Positions 32,920 through 43,740 of a stretch of 64,000 nt of DNA are shown here, in pieces (the first letter of the stretch is position 1; each line of letters opens with the position of its first letter). The translations under genes were made by a program, and so were the position numbers. The notes under the pieces are model-generated. The model was not told the origin of the DNA. It ran no database searches and saw only the letters and a program-made list of their open reading frames with translations. Source of the DNA: Cladochytrium replicatum (Eukaryota; Chytridiomycota; Chytridiomycetes; Cladochytriales; Cladochytriaceae); contig JAHLKD010000040.1 in NCBI GenBank assembly GCA_025526935.1, forward strand, positions 1 through 64,000, written 5' to 3'.

Positions 32920-34938
32920 TCAGCCCTTCTCAACCCGGCGTCGCTTGCAATCAACTCCCTCTTCAAGTTGGCCTGTCGCGACCTCCACGGATTTGAGCAC
33001 GTCACATGCGACACGCATCATTTTCACCACCGCGCCCATCCCCTCCTTCACCGCTTCCCGAATATCCCTCCCCGATCTCTCGGTAACGGCACCACAGTCC
33101 TCGCGATCTACCCACGAATCCTTCTCGGCCCGATTGAGTACCCTATCAAGCTTATCGAGGCACTCTTCGAATTCTTCCACCAGCGACACAGCCAGTGCTG
33201 GTTTCATTGTGCTTGGCATGAGCACGACTGCGGGGGCATCAGACCCGCTCGGTGGCTGGCGGAACACGGCCGGTAGGCGCTGTTTCCTTTGTGTCGGTGG
33301 ATCGGGAGACGACGCTGGAGATGCGTGCATGGGCGTCGGCGAAACGGTCATTGGGATCGGCGATAGCCTTGGCTGGAGCGAGGATACTTCATTGGCTGAG
33401 CTGGACTGTTGCGGCGGTGGCGCGGTGCGTGGTGGTGGTTGCATGTTGTTTGTCCGAAACTGGGCGAAAGGGTGCAGCGCGGGATTGTTCCCGGCGAGTC
33501 CGGCAGGAGAGCTGAATGTGCGAGGAAGTGCGGAGGAGCTGGCGGGTGGGAATGTGTGTACAGCTGCAGAGTTCTTCGAGACTGGCGGTGGTGGAGGCAG
33601 GATCGAGGGGGGTGCTTTTGATGCGTATGCGCGTGGACTTGTTGGAAGAGCGGCTGGTTTCGGAGGAGCTAGCCCTTGCGAGAGGGATGGGTTGGAAATA
33701 CGCCTGTAGCGCTCAAGATCGGCTCCAGAGTACGAGGCAGGTTGAGCTTGGCCCTGTACGGGCTTGGAGGCGTCAGCGGCTTCTTCGAACGGTCGTTTCC
33801 TTACAGTTTGAGAAGGGTTTTGGGCAGATGGAAACCATGGATCAGTTCGTGTTAACGAGCTGGAAGCATCACCTAGACCCAATGCAAGCGGCCGCAAACC
33901 AGGAAGTGGTTTGTTTGACGGATCTAAATCAAGTTCCCGACGGGTTTGTCCACTGTATGTGTTTGATCGATGGGGTGCTGGAGGTTGTCCAACATCGGGA
34001 CGAAAGGGTCGTCGCAGGAGGAGTGCCTCGAGCTGGCCGGCGTGAAAATCATCCTGGTTTGTTGCGCCATCACCTTGCGGTGGATTCAAAGGAGACTTTG
34101 AGGAACGAGGAACCGGTGGTGGCTTTTCCATTTGTGCTGTGTCCGCAGATCTATCTACAGTTGGACGCTTTCTTGGCCGACCGCGCTTCGGAGCTTGGCC
34201 GACCGTAGGAAGCCCGTTGGTTGCATTTGCGAATTGAGAAGCTGTAGTAAGTCCACTAGCGACTACTGTAGCACCTCCTCGATTACTCAATCGTTTGGCA
34301 AGCGAGGCCGAGTCCCATGACATCACTCTATTAGGCGACGTAAGGACAGAACCATTCGAAGCATCAGATGATGCAGCATCCGATCGCTGTTGTGCGTTTA
34401 ATGGCTCTTGTAGCTGGGAAGTGGCAGATTGTCGGCGTTGCAATGAAACAATTTGTTGGTGCTGTTGTTGTGTGTTAAGGGGTGATGGTGACTCGCCCAC
34501 TTGTGCCAAGGGGGAGTTCTGAGGTCGAGCGGGGAGCGGAGATTGCAGGTTAGGCGGTGAAAGAGGAGGTGGAAAGCCAGCACTCTGCTGCGTCAACGGG
34601 TGAAGGGGTCGGAGTTGCACAGTTGGCTGAGTAGAAGTCGGTTTGCCTGAGGAGGCATCCTGTGAGACTTGCGAAGCAGTCAGTGAGTCCGGAGATTGTG
34701 AGTCAATCGGTTGCCGACGATTAGAAGCTCCGCTGCAAGGGATAAAAGCTGTGTCATTTGAGATTCGAGCATGTGGTGCAGTCGAGCGGTTCTGAGATGG
34801 ACCATGAGGGTCGAAGCGAAGTAGAGGGTGAGCCGATTGTACAAGTGGAGGAAGAACTCGATCGACAGGCGAAAAGGAAGACTGGGGGTCAGATTGTGTT
34901 TCCGAGGAGGGAACAACCCACCGCTGGCTAAGGCTCAT
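32920..34938 (-). CDS. Low-complexity protein with an AT-hook
   Basis: 672 residues if read from ATG at 34936-34938 (MSLSQRW); an in-frame extension of 11 codons without ATG lies upstream. The body is rich in Ser, Pro, Gln and Ala, typical of disordered transcription or chromatin factors. A clear AT-hook core, KRGRPRKRP, lies at about residues 250-259, suggesting binding to AT-rich DNA minor groove. The last ~90 residues are helical and charged (LVEEFEECLDKLDRVLNRAEKD and on) and end in KRRRVEKG, a possible nuclear localisation signal. I do not recognise the family. Role as a nuclear regulator is inference from the hook and composition. It is transcribed away from KIN17, with about 235 bp between them. 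Confidence 0.7.
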   Translation of the reverse strand: MSLSQRWVVPSSETQSDPQSSFSPVDRVLPPLVQSAHPLLRFDPHGPSQNRSTAPHARISNDTAFIPCSGASNRRQPIDSQSPDSLTASQVSQDASSGKPTSTQPTVQLRPLHPLTQQSAGFPPPLSPPNLQSPLPARPQNSPLAQVGESPSPLNTQQQHQQIVSLQRRQSATSQLQEPLNAQQRSDAASSDASNGSVLTSPNRVMSWDSASLAKRLSNRGGATVVASGLTTASQFANATNGLPTVGQAPKRGRPRKRPTVDRSADTAQMEKPPPVPRSSKSPLNPPQGDGATNQDDFHAGQLEALLLRRPFRPDVGQPPAPHRSNTYSGQTRRELDLDPSNKPLPGLRPLALGLGDASSSLTRTDPWFPSAQNPSQTVRKRPFEEAADASKPVQGQAQPASYSGADLERYRRISNPSLSQGLAPPKPAALPTSPRAYASKAPPSILPPPPPVSKNSAAVHTFPPASSSALPRTFSSPAGLAGNNPALHPFAQFRTNNMQPPPRTAPPPQQSSSANEVSSLQPRLSPIPMTVSPTPMHASPASSPDPPTQRKQRLPAVFRQPPSGSDAPAVVLMPSTMKPALAVSLVEEFEECLDKLDRVLNRAEKDSWVDREDCGAVTERSGRDIREAVKEGMGAVVKMMRVACDVLKSVEVATGQLEEGVDCKRRRVEKG

Positions 34939-35173
34939 GGATAGAGACAGCAGCAGCAGCAGAAGGATCAATCAGCGGAAGAGCTCTACGAGTCAGCGAG
35001 GTGAGAAATCGTTTCCATTCAGCGAGCAGCGACGACGCCCATCCACACGCAGCGAAACACCAATAGGCGAGGAGGTTGAACGATGAATGATAGGGGGGAA
35101 CAGTGGCTTAGTGATATGGGTTTGATAGAACAAGAACCAGGATTCAGTGGCTTAGTGGTTAGCTTGTTTTACA

Positions 35174-36336
35174 ATGGGGGCTGACTTTCTCACTCCGAAG
35201 GCAATCGCCAACAGGATAAAGGCTAAGGGACTGCAGAAACTACGATGGTACTGCCAGATGTGCGAGGTATGTGCATGGGTTATGTATCTCATCAACAACT
35301 GTATGCGAACTCACATACTCAGAAACAATGCAGAGACGAGAACGGATTCAAATGTCACTGTGCCTCGGAAGCTCATCAGCGCCAAATGATGCTGGTCGCT
35401 GAAGGTTCGTCAAAGTTCATCGGAAACTTTTCAAAAGAGTTCGAATCTACTTTCGTGAAAATCCTGTCCTCTAGGTGAGTTCTTACCTTATATCCAGCTT
35501 TGAACTTGATTTCTAATACTCTCATTCTGGTCCTCTCGCCGATTATTTTTTTGGATAGGCATGGTACAAAGCAGGTGCATGCAAACTTGGTTTACCAGGA
35601 TTACATCAGTGACAGAAACCACATTCACATGAACTCGACACAATGGTCGTCCCTCACTGAGTTTGTCAAATATCTTGGAAGGAAGGGCACGTGTGAAGTC
35701 GAGGAGACGGATAAGGGCTGGTTCATTTCGTGGATCGATCGGTCGCCTGCGGTCTTGGCACGCCAGGAAGCTGTGCAGAAGCGTAACCGTGCCGAAAAGT
35801 CCTTGGAAGAACGTGACCGTAAACTACTCGAAGAGCAGATTAGAAGGGCAAGAGAAGAAGCGGACACGAAGGCACGTGCTAATGATGCATCCTCAAGTTC
35901 AAAGAATCCAGAGGCAGGCGATGTCGACAAAGAGAAGCAGGATAATTCTTCACCAGTAGGTGATGGGAAAGAGGTACATAGGAATAGACGGAAAGATCTG
36001 CAATAGAATATGGAAAACTGATGTGCACATTTTCCTTTCCAGGGAACTGTGACCGCGGAGCCAAGGCTGCTTGTGCGTGAGAGCGAGGATCAGAAGATCA
36101 GTTTGAAGATGACAATGAAGTCTGCTCCAAAAAAGCTCGAACCACCAAAAAAGCTCGGAATGTCGGCTGCTTTCTCGAAAGCTACCAGTGGAGGTGTTTC
36201 GAAGGCTGTGGTGGTAGCGGCACCATCTGTTGATGTAAAGAAGAGCAATGTGGAGAAACTACTCGAGGAAGAGAAAGAGCGAAAAAGACGAAAAGACGAT
36301 GGATTTGATCGTGATGACTTTAAAAGGAGAAAGTAA
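35174..36336 (+). CDS. KIN17: KIN17-type DNA/RNA-binding protein
   Basis: Nuclear zinc-finger protein linked in other eukaryotes to DNA replication, repair and splicing. Exons that keep the frame: 35174-35266, 35323-35474, 35559-35973, 36043-36336, giving 317 aa. It starts MGADFLTPKAIANRIKAKGL and has the C2H2-type finger WYCQMCEKQCRDENGFKCHC (from Cys27) followed by SEAHQRQM. Then comes the winged-helix KIN17 core (FSKEFESTFVKIL, HANLVYQDYISDRNHIHMN, WFISWIDRSP). A Lys/Arg/Glu coiled stretch follows and the tail ends DGFDRDDFKRRK. The C-terminal KOW/SH3-like part found in animal KIN17 is absent, as in short fungal forms. Introns are 56, 84 and 69 nt with GT...AG ends. Confidence 0.93.
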
Positions 36337-36535
36337 AGCGTTAATTTTATCACAAGCTTTTGACCTTCGTCCTATTGTACTCTCCTATTCGTTCTTTAAA
36401 ACCACTGCTATTTAAATATATCAACTCTTAATTTTTCAACGTAACATCTCAGCACAACTTAAAAGCCCTGCAATTTCTCACCGTCTCGAAAGTTGAATTT
36501 GTCGGGAAACAACAGATTCGCAGATCTCGTCAATC

Positions 36536-37895
36536 ATGAGTGCACTCAAGGGTGTTGTTCTCGTCGGCGGTCCGTCCGTCGGAACTCGCTTCCGTCCTCT
36601 CTCTATGGACCTACCCAAACCCCTGTTCCCTATCGCTGGCTCACCAATGGTTTACCACCATGTTGCTGCACTCGCAAAGCTCCCTGGAATGAAGGAAATT
36701 CTGCTCATCGGGTTCTTCGATCAGTCTATTTTTGATCGTTTCCTCACAGAGGTTCAGATGGAGTTCTATCACATTTCCATCCGGTAAGATAAATTCGGTT
36801 GTGAATGCCATTGCCATCATTCATATTATTGTGCCCAGCTATCTTCGAGAGTACCAGTCTCTCGGAACTGCCGGTGGAATCTATCACTTCCGTGATGAAA
36901 TCCTTCGAAGCAACCCTGACAGCGTGTTTGTCATGAACGCCGACATTTGCACTTCCTTCCCTCTCCCAGAAATGCTTGCCGCCCACCACGAAAAGAAGAG
37001 CCTCGGCACCCTTCTCGCCATCCAGGTAGACCGTGCCGACGTGCACAAATACGGCAGTGTAGTCGTCACGCCAGACACGCACGAAGTGCTCCATTTTGTC
37101 GAAAAGCCCGAAACCTTCGTGTCCGACCTCATTTCTTGCGGTATATACTTGTTCGACAAAGAGATCTTCAGAGTCATCCAGGACGCCATCAAGAAAAAGC
37201 GCCAGCGCGAGGAGGAGGACCCCGAGTTCGACCCCACCGTTCCTCGCTCCTCGGACGAACGTATCCGTCTCGAACAGGACGTTCTCACCCTTCTCACCAA
37301 CTCTCAAAAGCTCTTTGCGTACGTCTGCAACCCGCAAAAGGATTTCTGGATGCAGATCAAGACCGGCTCGTCCACCATCCCCGCCAACAAACTGTACCTC
37401 CAGCATTTCAGGCTGACCGCACCACGCAGGCTTTCGAACGTCACCCGATTCTCTGGCGATGATCTCGAGCGCCTCCGCACCGGCGCGCCGCCTTCGGGCC
37501 CTGAACTCATTCAGCCTGTGACCATCCACGCCACCGCGATCGTGCACCCTACCGCAAAGATCGGCCCCAACGTCTCCATCGGCCCTCGCGTGCTCATTGG
37601 TCGTGGGTGCCGTATTCGCGACTCCATTATTCTCGACGGCGTCGAAGTTCGCAACGACTCGTGTGTCATCTCCGCGGTCGTTGGGTGGGAGTCCAAGATC
37701 GGAGCTTGGACCCGTATTGAAGGCGCACCTGGTGACGCTCAGACCCACAACGCGACCGTGAAGGGTTTTAAGATCCCGACTGCGACTATTCTCGGCAAGG
37801 ACGTTTCTGTGGCTGATGAGACGGTCATTCGGAACTGCATTGTTCTTCCGCACAAGGAACTCAAATCGAGCTTCCAGAATGAAATTCTTATGTGA
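36536..37895 (+). CDS. GMPPA: GDP-mannose pyrophosphorylase A-type (GMPPA) subunit
   Basis: Two exons, 36536-36783 and 36839-37895 (intron 55 nt), giving 434 aa. The N-terminal nucleotidyltransferase fold starts [18 protein letters not shown] with [14 protein letters not shown]. The GGP...GTRFRPLS form is that of GMPPA, whereas the catalytic GMPPB has [23 protein letters not shown] and [18 protein letters not shown] follow. From about residue 290 there is a left-handed beta-helix of hexapeptide repeats ([19 protein letters not shown]). In animals GMPPA is the regulatory partner that senses GDP-mannose and restrains GMPPB, feeding glycosylation and, in fungi, cell-wall mannan. GMPPA-like regulation here is inference from the family. 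Codon use is markedly GC-rich at third positions compared with neighbours. Confidence 0.94.
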
Positions 37896-38959
37896 TCGGG
37901 CTTCTCTTCTTTGGCACCACTGTGGAATACACTAGTGACTGTCAACTTGTCTGCTTCTCTAAGTGTTGGTTGTCCATAGTGAATCAGCACCAACTGTAAA
38001 AGTTTTGAGCAGACAAAGAGCTGACACACACTTATCACACAGCACATGTATTGGGATATGCAGAAATGAAACTGGACGACGGAAGTTTGTAACTACGGTT
38101 AAATTGAGAATGTTTATATCCCGTGCAGCCCTTATACAGAGTCGCTGAAGAAAGCTGTATAATGTGAAAGATGCACATAAGTATTGAGTTACAATAATAT
38201 ATGCGTGGTACCCCCAACCAACTGAAGGATCTCTCAGCCCCGCCTCTTCTGCACACCGTAGCTGGAGACAAGAAGTTGCTAACGTGCTTACATACGCATT
38301 GTGTCCACTCACTGCAAAAGTTTCTCGATCAGGTCGAGATGGGGTCATATTCATTCGTCTGCAGCAGTAGCGTCGAAGGCCGAGGTGGTCCATTACTTCG
38401 GCTTCAGCCATTTTCACGTTGAACGAGCTGAACGTACTGCTCCCACTTGTCTCCAACAACCTTTCCGCAGCTGGAATATTGTGAGTCAGTATCTGGGAAG
38501 CAAGAGTTTCATGAGCGCTTCGTACGGACAGAGAAGAATTGCTCTTTTACCTGGGCAGAGTTCCTGAAGCACGCTTTTCACACTATCGAATGCTCACCTG
38601 AAGCACCCCACAGGAATGATCATTGCTTGGGGGTTCTGACTGATGCGCCTTGTTGGTAAGAAAAATTGGCCGTTTTTTTGAAAGGTGATATCGAAAGTGT
38701 TCTCTGGAGTGTATGCATCGAAATGGAGACATAAATCAGAAAGAAAAAAGTTAAACCGTATGTGTTGCACAAAAGTTGGAGGATATCTCGCTTGCACAAA
38801 GTTAAAAAAGAGAAAAGTACGTTCCACAGAAAAGTAACAGAAGATATTACGGCTGAAGAATATCACGTTTCAGAAAGGTTTGACCCAAGCATAAAAGCGT
38901 AAGGAAAGTCGAATATATCCAAAAAAAAAGTTTGATCAGTAACGACTAGGTCTGATTTG
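37896..38959. other. Intergenic, no recognised gene
   Basis: About 1.06 kb between two convergent genes (GMPPA and the repeat membrane protein). Open frames exist on both strands (the longest on minus, 37959-38459), but none shows a domain, and none has convincing splice partners. I regard them as chance frames or relics. Part of it must be 3' untranslated sequence of both neighbours. Confidence 0.5.
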
Positions 38960-40582
38960 CTACGTTGGGGAAAGTCGACCCATCGAGCCCAAAGCTGGTG
39001 AAGTTGCTGCATATTGTCCTCCCAGTCTCACTTGGCCGGACGGTGCAACGCCGGCCGCGCTTCCGGGCGGATAACGCGACGAAAGCGATGGCGAATCAAC
39101 GATTGGACGTGACCACGTTGTAGATGAATTTTCCGGCGCAGATCGTTGGGAGAGGTAAGGTGATGGTGCATCGAACTGGCTTGCTCCAGCCAGCTCCCGT
39201 TGATTTTTTCCAGGCGGTGGCATTTGCAAAAGCACTGGTGATTCCGTGTATTTCATCCTAGTATCTTGGAAGGGTCGAGATGGTTGATCGGGAAGTGGGT
39301 TTTGGGCTAGGAATGGCGAAGGAGAGTCGAATTGGTTTGCCCCAAACGTTTTTGTGGGCGTTGTCGGGTGTGAGTTGGACTGCCGGCCTGTGGCGGTTGG
39401 ATATTGGGAACCGTACGGAGTTGCGGTATCGAATTGGTTTGCGCCGAATGTTTTGGTGGGTGTGGTGGGGCGCGAACCTTGGCGCTGCATCGTCGATACC
39501 CCGTAGGTGGGGAAACTTGACAGAGGGTTGGAGTTCTTTGGCGGTCGCTCAATCTGGTCTGTGCCGGTTGTAACGTCAGGTCGTGAGATGCTGGGTGAAC
39601 CGGTGTACGTCGGATAGGCCACTTGCACATTCGGTGAAGACAAATCGAAGTGATTGGCGCCGAAAGTTTTGGTTGGCGTTGTGGGGCGAGAGGTTTTCCC
39701 CATGTTTGGTGAATCGGAATAGGCATAGCTGGTTGCGTCACCAGCTCTCTGGGATAGAATTGGGGATGGGTAGTCGAACTGACTCGCTCCATACGATTTA
39801 GCAAGGCCGGTAACCCCCTGCTTTGGCGAATCGACGTACTGTGCACCTTGATGTCTTCCTGGTCTCATCGAATCCAGAACGAACGGGGCAGGATCCTGCG
39901 CACTGACAGAGAAATGAAGTACTCCCGTCAGCGCTGCAATTCCGCTGCGTTCGTTTGGGTTGCTTTCGGGCTTCCCTAGTCCGAGCGATGTGAAGTAGCT
40001 GATGTTACCGTTCCGCCCATTTGGTGTTATCGTCATGTGCGAATCATCCTCATGGGGAGTTATCGGACCTGGGCCGTTGACATAACCCAACGATACTCCA
40101 GAGCTCGAGTGCCGAGCCGTGCTTGGTGCCAAGCTCGTGGGCCCCCCTCCTCCTCGGTACAGATCACTCGTACTGGCGTTTGTTGCATTCCACCGGTAGG
40201 CATCCTCTGGCATTGCAACAACTTTGCGGGAGCGCTGCCGGAACATTTGCGCACCATATGCCGACCCTCTCCCTCCTTTCCCCCTTCTTCCATTACTTCG
40301 TCTGCGGATGATAAATATCGTCGCCACGGCGAGAAGAATGGCGAAAGTTACACCGCCGGCTATGAGCCCAATGAGTGCACCATTGCTTAGGGATGACGGA
40401 GAGGGACTAGGCGATGGCGATTGCCGAACTGAGACAGAGCTGGAGGGTGTGTAGCTGGTGGTGGTTCGCGAGGATGTGAGTGCTGGTACAGAAGGAATCC
40501 CTGCAGGAGAAGTTCTCGTGGTTGCAGGAGCGGAAGATGTCGTCGCGGACGATGAAGAACTGCGAGCACTCAAGGTGGACAT
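38960..40582 (-). CDS. Single-span membrane protein with five GANQFD-type repeats
   Basis: 540 aa from ATG at 40580-40582; an open extension without ATG reaches about 40690, so an upstream exon may exist. It begins with a Ser/Thr-rich, probably O-glycosylated stretch (about 65 aa), then one transmembrane helix GLIAGGVTFAILLAVATIFI followed by the stop-transfer RRRSNGRRGKGG, then a ~420-residue Ser/Pro-rich cytosolic tail. The tail carries five imperfect repeats of the form GA(N/S)(Q/H)FDxxSP, three of them preceded by PTTPTKTF. The layout resembles fungal cell-wall stress sensors and bud-site membrane proteins (short Ser/Thr ectodomain, one span, long tail), but no signal peptide is seen and I do not claim a family. 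The repeated TPTK and SP sites suggest proline-directed phosphorylation (inference). Confidence 0.72.
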   Translation of the reverse strand: MSTLSARSSSSSATTSSAPATTRTSPAGIPSVPALTSSRTTTSYTPSSSVSVRQSPSPSPSPSSLSNGALIGLIAGGVTFAILLAVATIFIIRRRSNGRRGKGGRGSAYGAQMFRQRSRKVVAMPEDAYRWNATNASTSDLYRGGGGPTSLAPSTARHSSSGVSLGYVNGPGPITPHEDDSHMTITPNGRNGNISYFTSLGLGKPESNPNERSGIAALTGVLHFSVSAQDPAPFVLDSMRPGRHQGAQYVDSPKQGVTGLAKSYGASQFDYPSPILSQRAGDATSYAYSDSPNMGKTSRPTTPTKTFGANHFDLSSPNVQVAYPTYTGSPSISRPDVTTGTDQIERPPKNSNPLSSFPTYGVSTMQRQGSRPTTPTKTFGANQFDTATPYGSQYPTATGRQSNSHPTTPTKTFGANQFDSPSPFLAQNPLPDQPSRPFQDTRMKYTESPVLLQMPPPGKNQRELAGASQFDAPSPYLSQRSAPENSSTTWSRPIVDSPSLSSRYPPGSAAGVAPSGQVRLGGQYAATSPALGSMGRLSPT

Positions 40583-40845
40583 GCTGAGTATGGATCTGTG
40601 CCTCCGCCGTAGTACGGTGGCACGACCAAATACACGGGATGACTTTCCACTCACAAAGTTACAACCCCCTATCGATTTTAATTTTCGTTGCAAAGGTGAG
40701 TTGGTCCAGGGGTGATATCCAGTAATGGTTGAAGTTTTCAGTCAAGAATAAATGCAAAATTTTTCGACTGCTAACAAAATCCACGCCACACGGACGCAGA
40801 ATCCCAAATTGTCTATCACGTAACATCACTGTTACAAGACCTTCA

Positions 40846-42086
40846 ATGTCCGGAGCGACTGTACAAAGCGCGCCGCGCCGTGGCACCGGAGTTGGCTCGC
40901 ATTCAGCAGACCCCAAGGCTGCAACTTGCCCACCAGAGTTCCCGTGGTACCGCAAGGTTGCTTACCTGCATTACACTGCGTATGACGCCGAACGCATGGT
41001 TACCTCTCGCTGGCTGTCACCGAAAATGCTCCTTGGATGGCGTTGCTTCGTATTGCTGTACTTGCTCGGATGTATCGTAGCATATCAAGGTAAACAAGCA
41101 AAATGCTCACACTCACGGCTTAACTAACGGATGCATGTAGTTGAATCCGAAGTTTTCAACTTTGTTTATTTTTCCGCCTTTACAACTCTGACATGGACAG
41201 GGCTTGTGCTTTTCAACTTCGTACGTTAGCATTGCATTTGTCGGTCCGTGAATCTCAAATTCTTTCTTGGCTTTAGATCGCCGTGCTTCATGGGATTTAC
41301 TATCTCCGTACAGGACGTCACATTGACCACCGGTACAGAAGTTTGAACCTCATTGTATGGGGAAGCTACGTGTGCGTTGCTGTCTTTCCATGGGGTATGC
41401 AAATTTTCCGAAGCTTCCCACGCCCATTTCACATTGGCTCGAATTGATCGTGGTTTTCTAGTGGTTTCTGTAGTGTACTGGTCTGTGCTCTCTGGGCCAC
41501 TCCTTAAGACCCCCACGACATATGGCATTTTCATCAATGTCAGTTTCCATGCCCTAAATTTGGTGTTCAGTCTGGTCGAACTCACCATCAACCGAATTCC
41601 CCTGTTCTTCACTCAATGGCCCATCTATCTAATCATTGCACTCCTTTACCTCGCTTGGGCGTACGTCCAGAACGTGATTTTCTCTCCATTGGTTGGGTAG
41701 TAAGTAACGTGTTATCGTATCGGTTTTGTTCCTTAGCTGATTGAAACTGAATTAGCGACTTTTACATCTATCCTTTCCTGAACCCTAAAACACCATTTTC
41801 GGGGGTAATTCTTGCTGGAGTTGTTATTGCTTTCATCATTTTCCATGCGGTCACTGTTTCATTGCACAAAATTCGAGACCGGCAGCGCAAGGATGTTGCT
41901 GTGATCGTGCGCGATAGGGTCACTGGCGCATTGCTTACCGCAGCAGAAACATCCCCAAAAGATGTGGCAGCAGAAGAAGCAAAAGCAAATGATCGTGAAG
42001 CTGGGAGTGTACAAGAGGCAGTGACTCCTAAAGCCTCTGAGAGTCAAAAGCCGGTGGATACTGTTGAGATTATTGAGCAGAAGTAG
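40846..42086 (+). CDS. FAR-17a/AIG1-like multi-span membrane protein
   Basis: Five exons hold the frame: 40846-41089, 41141-41220, 41277-41394, 41462-41696, 41756-42086, giving 335 aa with six or so hydrophobic spans. Family traits seen: SPKMLLGWRCFVLLYLLGC (first span), FVYFSAFTTLTWTGLVLFNF, VLHGIYYLRTGRH, VVYWSVLSG, the block INVSFHALNLVFSLVELTIN with its conserved His-Ala-Leu-Asn, then LIIALLYLAWAYV and YIYPFLNP. Animal AIG1/ADTRP of this superfamily are threonine hydrolases of fatty-acid esters; the conserved His in SFHALN would be in keeping, but I cannot confirm the catalytic Thr for this copy. The C-terminal ~80 residues are hydrophilic and acidic. Introns are 50-67 nt. It is divergent from the gene at 38960-40582 with a gap of about 260 bp. 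Confidence 0.8.
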
Positions 42087-43740
42087 GCCCGATATGGGAG
42101 TTGTTGAAATTTCGGGGTGACAGGTTAGACCTTCACTTACAGGACATTCGGTGTAGACATTTTTTCTAATCAGCTCATAGTTTCATTTGACAAATTCTCT
42201 TTATACTTGCTCCAATGCCACAAAACAAGTTCAGTCTCCAGTCACATATAGAAGACAATGACTCCAAATTGATGCTATGCTAATAAATGCATTGCAGACT
42301 AAGCAGCTATTATAAATGGTAATAAATAATGTAAACTGAAGAAACGATTTAATGTTGCTTGATCAACACTAAAACCCGTTTGTGGTATCTCACACCTCTG
42401 ACCACATCTCAGCAATGCGTCTCTTGGTCAGGTGACGATCTCTAAACTTATGGCAACATAGCTACACACAAGCAAAACATAATGCTCAAAATCGCAATAG
42501 GTGTCCCGCGGGATGCCTCCAAGATCCGACGATTGACTGCAGTGGGAGTAGGTGCTGACGATTGACTGCAGTGGGAGTAGGTGCTTTAACCGCATGGCAC
42601 CTATCCTCGACGTGCTACACCGAATATGCTCCAAATAGCTGTCAATGTGGACGAGATCGAGCCTGTAACCAAAAGAAACATTCCAACGACAGTGAATGTC
42701 ACATTTCCGGGGAAAGCAAGCTCACCTACGACTTTGAGCTTGATTGGCTTCGCAATCCCTGATGTCACAATGGTTCGCCGTATACACCGCGGCGCTCTAT
42801 GGACCCGCCGCAGGCGACCCATCTTAAGCGATCGTCGCTTTGGCGAAGCTTCTTCACCGCATCGTTCCTACCTGAAAATACCACTGCACCTGAAATGCGC
42901 GTGCATGTAGACGACCTTTTGTACTCTAAGCGTCAGCATATTTTTTCGCTTCGATTTGAACCATTTCGAACGACGAACGGTGCGCATTTGCTTGGCGGAT
43001 TCGTGCGCAACCTGAAAGCGAGGCTGAACCCTCAAATGGAGAAGATGAGCAACAAGCAGAAAAATTGCGGTGGTCGATGCTATTGACCTGGTCGCCCTGG
43101 TCGGCGTTGTTTACGAAGAGGGGATCATCGCTGAGAGTAGAGTTTGAAGGGATGGAATGAGTGACGATTGAAAATGCGTTGGATTGCAAAAGAGCTTCTT
43201 GAGATGTACTTGACACCGGAGAAGCCCAGTCGCTCGAAGTAGTAAGCATAGTCCAGAGCTCTTCATCCGTTAATTGTCTACGCTATTTTCGCTCGAGTAC
43301 TCAACCCACTTTGTGGAACAACGTGAGAGTTGTACCAACACCGTTAATGGTGTTACTGAACTTTAATGATGCCGGACTTTCATGATTGCTCTCTTTCTTT
43401 CTGGAAAATTTTTTGTTTGAAATGTCTTCCTATGAAATGATTTCGTAGCTATTATAATTTGTCATGTTTCGGTGTAAAAGCTTCTTTGTTCTCCTGTCTT
43501 GTGTTTTCAGTTTTGTTATCTAAATAACACCGACCTGTCCGGTACTTGAATCTATCTTGAATCTTGTCCTCCATCTCGTCTCCCACACACAAAGGATCTC
43601 GGTTCCTTTCAATGTGGTGCTCCACAAACCTCTGCGACGACGTGTCAGAAACTGCAGTTCATCCACAAATCGAAGTAGTAGATGCATATCAGAGACTAAA
43701 CGAGGAAGAACTCACATCATCAATTTAAAGCAGAACTACC
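42087..43740. other. Intergenic region with a 29-bp tandem repeat; possible small spliced gene on minus
   Basis: No feature of certain coding. A 29-bp unit (GACGATTGACTGCAGTGGGA...) stands twice in tandem at 42528-42585. On the minus strand, open stretches at 42926-43249 (starting MLTTSSDWASP), 42766-42925 (RNDAVKKLRQSDDRLRWV) and 42428-42634 could be joined by plausible GT...AG introns into a small gene, but no domain is recognised. Confidence in such a gene is low. The last ~300 bp are AT-rich and probably hold the promoter and 5' leader of the Ysc84-like gene. Confidence 0.3.

Noticed and set aside
35148-35158. TGGCTTAGTGG resembling a tRNA A box, next to a similar block at 35104
   Set aside because: No matching B box, acceptor stem or anticodon arm can be folded around it; it is in the leader of KIN17.
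36744-37853. 369-codon open frame on the minus strand
   Set aside because: It is the mirror of the GC-biased GMPPA coding sequence; the plus-strand frame is unmistakable by motifs.
37959-38459. 166-codon minus-strand frame downstream of GMPPA
   Set aside because: No domain, no consistent composition, and no convincing upstream exon; taken as a chance frame.
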